Positions 61,618-64,000 of a stretch of DNA of 64,000 nucleotides are shown one piece after another. The notes beneath the pieces were generated by a model. That model saw only the letters and a list, made by a program, of their open reading frames with translations, was not told the origin of the DNA and did not search any database. This stretch comes from Auriscalpium vulgare (Eukaryota > Basidiomycota > Agaricomycetes > Russulales > Auriscalpiaceae): contig JAHBBC010000051.1 in the NCBI GenBank assembly GCA_019915015.1, forward strand, positions 1 through 64,000, given 5' to 3'. Within the stretch, counting starts at the first letter, position 1; the number at the start of each line of letters is the position of its first letter. A program made the position numbers and the translations under genes.

Positions 61618-63075
61618 CTACGCTCGAGTACTATCGACTACCAAACGGGAACTCTCAGACGCTGGCGGGTCACGGAAATAACAATCTACAAACTTCAACT
61701 GCTTGACCCCATCCGCCGCAAGTCTGGCCCACTCCTCGACATATTTGCCGCTTACCATGCAGCGTTTGAAAATGACCCTTCGCTCTCGTGCTCCCCATTT
61801 GTCCGACTTCAGCCACTCCAACACCTCCCGGGTCCATCTGCGGTTGCGTAGATCCAAGTCCCCAATGGTGACAAGTACCAGCGAGGAAAAGCATGGGTAC
61901 CAGCCCAAACCTTCCAAAATAATCCCCTTCTTGCGCCGTCGCCAGAGATAGTGAAGGGTTGATACGTTCATGTCTGGTAGCAGGCGCATACAGAGGGATG
62001 ACCATGAGCCACCCTCGGCGGGAAAATCGATGATGCATTCCTCGCAGTCGTTTCCCAATTTCATGATGCGGCGGCCGCTACCTTCTGAGCAGTGGACAGT
62101 CATGGGTGACCGCGTGGGAATCTGCTGTATGTCAGCGTCCCGCATGCTCAAGGTACTCCATGGACATACCCCAATCATGTGGCGTGGGAACACCATTGAG
62201 ACCAGAGTGTTCACCTCAGCGTTGTCGCCCTCGAGAATCAATGATCGCTTGCATGTCACGGGAAAGTGCATGAGGCCCATGACCCGAACGATGGTCCGAC
62301 GGGGCGACCAATTTTGCAATCTCGGCGCGTATATTTGAAGAGTAGAAAGGCGAGGGAATATGACTGGATCGCTTGCCTCGAACGTGGCGGTCTCTGCGAG
62401 GTGGAGTTCGATGTCGAGATTCTCCAAGTGGCTGAATCCCCGCAAAAGTCGCATGGCTTCCCAGTCGTGGGTTACTGGTGAGCGAGTCAGGGGGTTCTCC
62501 CCTCCGGATCGCAATCGGAATGAGACCAACTGGCCGGAGGCGGGGACAGACTCCGGCCACACTACGTCATACCAGGTCACGCTTCGGAGGAGGGGGGTTC
62601 CTCGTGACAGGAATCGGCTGGGCAAACGTCGTACCGCCTGGAACAGCGGTCGCTCTGTCCAGCAAGCCATGGTAAGGGACTCCAGCAGCGGTGCAGGTCC
62701 TTGGAGTTGGCGCAACAGCGGGGTACCATCGCCGTACCTCTCCGGACTCCAATCCAATTGGAGGCCCCGCAGGCGCCCTTGGTGCTCAACTATCTTCGCT
62801 GTGAGGCGTGGGTTCATGTGGCAATCCATGCCGGTAAAGTCGACCGAACGGGCCCCTGAGCGCGCAAAAAACTCGATCGCCCATTCCTCGCCGCCGTCGA
62901 TCTGATTGATGCGGGTCCAAAGTTCTCCATCGTCTATCGCTATCCGACGCCACCGTTGGCTGACGCTACTCACTGTAAGCAACAGGGACAACGTGTCGCC
63001 CCGATCGCACGCAAGATGCCGGAACACGGTGCTTAGTATCTCGGGGGCCAGGTCGTTGATTGTTGGGTGCAACAT
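61618..63075 (-). CDS. F-box protein 2
   Basis: Single exon, 485 aa, from ATG 63075. N-terminal F-box-like motif INDLAPEILSTVFRHL, then VSSVSQRWRRIAIDDGELWTRI, followed by leucine-rich, repeat-like sequence to the end. A TATATAAG box on the minus strand lies near 63194-63187, about 110 bp upstream. It is only distantly similar to F-box protein 1. Likely an SCF substrate receptor. Confidence 0.75.
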   Translation of the reverse strand: MLHPTINDLAPEILSTVFRHLACDRGDTLSLLLTVSSVSQRWRRIAIDDGELWTRINQIDGGEEWAIEFFARSGARSVDFTGMDCHMNPRLTAKIVEHQGRLRGLQLDWSPERYGDGTPLLRQLQGPAPLLESLTMACWTERPLFQAVRRLPSRFLSRGTPLLRSVTWYDVVWPESVPASGQLVSFRLRSGGENPLTRSPVTHDWEAMRLLRGFSHLENLDIELHLAETATFEASDPVIFPRLSTLQIYAPRLQNWSPRRTIVRVMGLMHFPVTCKRSLILEGDNAEVNTLVSMVFPRHMIGVCPWSTLSMRDADIQQIPTRSPMTVHCSEGSGRRIMKLGNDCEECIIDFPAEGGSWSSLCMRLLPDMNVSTLHYLWRRRKKGIILEGLGWYPCFSSLVLVTIGDLDLRNRRWTREVLEWLKSDKWGARERRVIFKRCMVSGKYVEEWARLAADGVKQLKFVDCYFRDPPASESSRLVVDSTRA

Positions 63076-63186
63076 TTCACCTTCGGAGACCCATGTCTTA
63101 GTAAACCAAGTGCTCCTGTAAACCTAGCATACATACCAGCTTTGGGGGAAAGAGGGGTGTCTCCTCCCGTGCTGTCGTCCGGCCCT

Positions 63187-63194
63187 TATATAAC
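63187..63194 (-). promoter_or_regulatory. TATA box of F-box protein 2
   Basis: TATATAAG on the minus strand about 110 bp before the start codon. Confidence 0.5.
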
Positions 63195-63361
63195 ATGTCT
63201 GGTACGGAGGCGCGCTTCCGCTGTGTGATTGGGACTCCGACAATGTCCTGTATGGGGAGCACCGCGCGACCCGCCTGACCTGTGACGTAGCCCGATCGGC
63301 CGTCCAGACACGGAACAAGTGCGCGTGCTACCCGATCAACAGATTATGGTGTTCGACCCGA

Positions 63362-63720
63362 TCAGTGCGCGTGTCCGTCCTGGACGGACGCCCCGCGTCC
63401 TGGCACAGTCAATTGGCGCGCACTTCGACAGCATCGCGGGGCCCGCATTGTCCGTCCCGGACGGACGCAACGCGTCCTCGCACGGCGAGTGCTGGCGCGC
63501 ACCTCGATACGCGTCCTGGCACAGTCAATGGGCGCGCACTTCGCGGGGCCCACACTGTCCGTCCCGGACGGATGCAACGCGTCCTCGTACGGCGAGTGCT
63601 GGCGCGCACCTCGATAGTGCCACGGCGGCGCAGCCCCTGACGGACGGCGGGCATGAATTGTAAGGAAGTTGCCCAAGGACCCCCTGCCTGTACGTCCGTC
63701 TGCGACGGACACCCTGAAGA
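63362..63720. repeat. Palindrome-bearing tandem repeats
   Basis: Palindromes at 63371-63388, 63450-63467, 63557-63573 (one mismatch) and about 63691-63711. The middle two are in a unit of about 105 bp sharing GTCCTGGCACAGTCAAT and GGCGAGTGCTGGCGCGCACC. Confidence 0.85.
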
Positions 63721-64000
63721 CCACACCTCGACAAGTGTTGCTCACATTCCGCTCGCTGACCGACGAAGACTACACGAGAGGCCCCCGCGGCGGCACTGGA
63801 CAAATTTATGCTATAATTCCCGCTACCTATAGGTAGTGGGTCTTGCAGTGCACTCAATGCCCATTTTACTGCAATCGTGGGTTGATCTTGTAACACGATA
63901 GAGCTCGCTTACACGACCTGATCGAGACGCTACCTGGCAATGCCTCTCATACAACAGCATCCACCTCACCTCCCCTGGTACTAGTGTAGCCCTACGCAAT
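63721..64000. other. Window end, no feature seen
   Basis: I see no gene in the last 280 bp. Confidence 0.3.

Noticed and set aside
29704..63711. CRISPR array made of the GTCCGTCC palindromes
   Set aside because: The genome is eukaryotic, spacing is irregular, and spacers are themselves repeated rather than unique.

Overview
The window is the end of a chromosome from a filamentous basidiomycete, most likely an Agaricomycete. The evidence is a terminal telomere stub, many 48-62 bp introns with CTAAC/CTGAC-like branch sites, a Plavaka-type transposase, a TET/JBP-like dioxygenase, a KDZ-associated CxC5 cysteine-cluster gene, F-box genes of mushroom type and a Coprina-like Penelope element. I saw no rRNA, tRNA or CRISPR.

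Layout. (1) 1-24: telomere repeats. (2) 25-20762: a head-to-tail pair of endonuclease-lacking Penelope-like elements (PLE). The outer copy is 5'-truncated directly at the telomere; the inner one is full length. Their junctions carry degenerate telomere repeats and hammerhead ribozymes. (3) 4119-18641: a 14.5-kb Ty3/gypsy-type LTR retrotransposon in reverse orientation, inserted in the reverse-transcriptase exon of the inner PLE. Besides gag-PR-RT-RNaseH-IN it carries about 5.9 kb with three intron-containing genes on its antisense strand and three copies of a hairpin plus polypurine-tract module. (4) 20.8-25.6 kb: Plavaka transposase remnants tail-to-tail with a TET/JBP-like gene. (5) 26-30 kb: small proline-rich hypothetical genes, a putative zinc-finger gene and minisatellites. 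(6) 30.6-58.6 kb: two paralogous SNF2-family ATPase genes on the minus strand. The first is divergently paired with an 875-aa gene of unknown function; the second is broken in its last exon by a 10.4-kb chromovirus (43532-53890) with indistinguishable LTRs and a 5-bp target duplication. (7) 59-64 kb: two F-box genes and tandem repeats.

Two patterns cut across these units. A short palindrome, GTCCGTCC-n-GGACGGAC, occurs about 25 times, only between 29.7 and 63.7 kb, including inside the same expanded intron of both SNF2 genes. The chromovirus coding region is packed with perfect local hairpins, far more than chance predicts.

Many apparent frameshifts are 1-bp, often in short homopolymers, and some may be residual assembly errors, so pseudogene calls resting only on them are provisional. 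Exon boundaries were read by eye.
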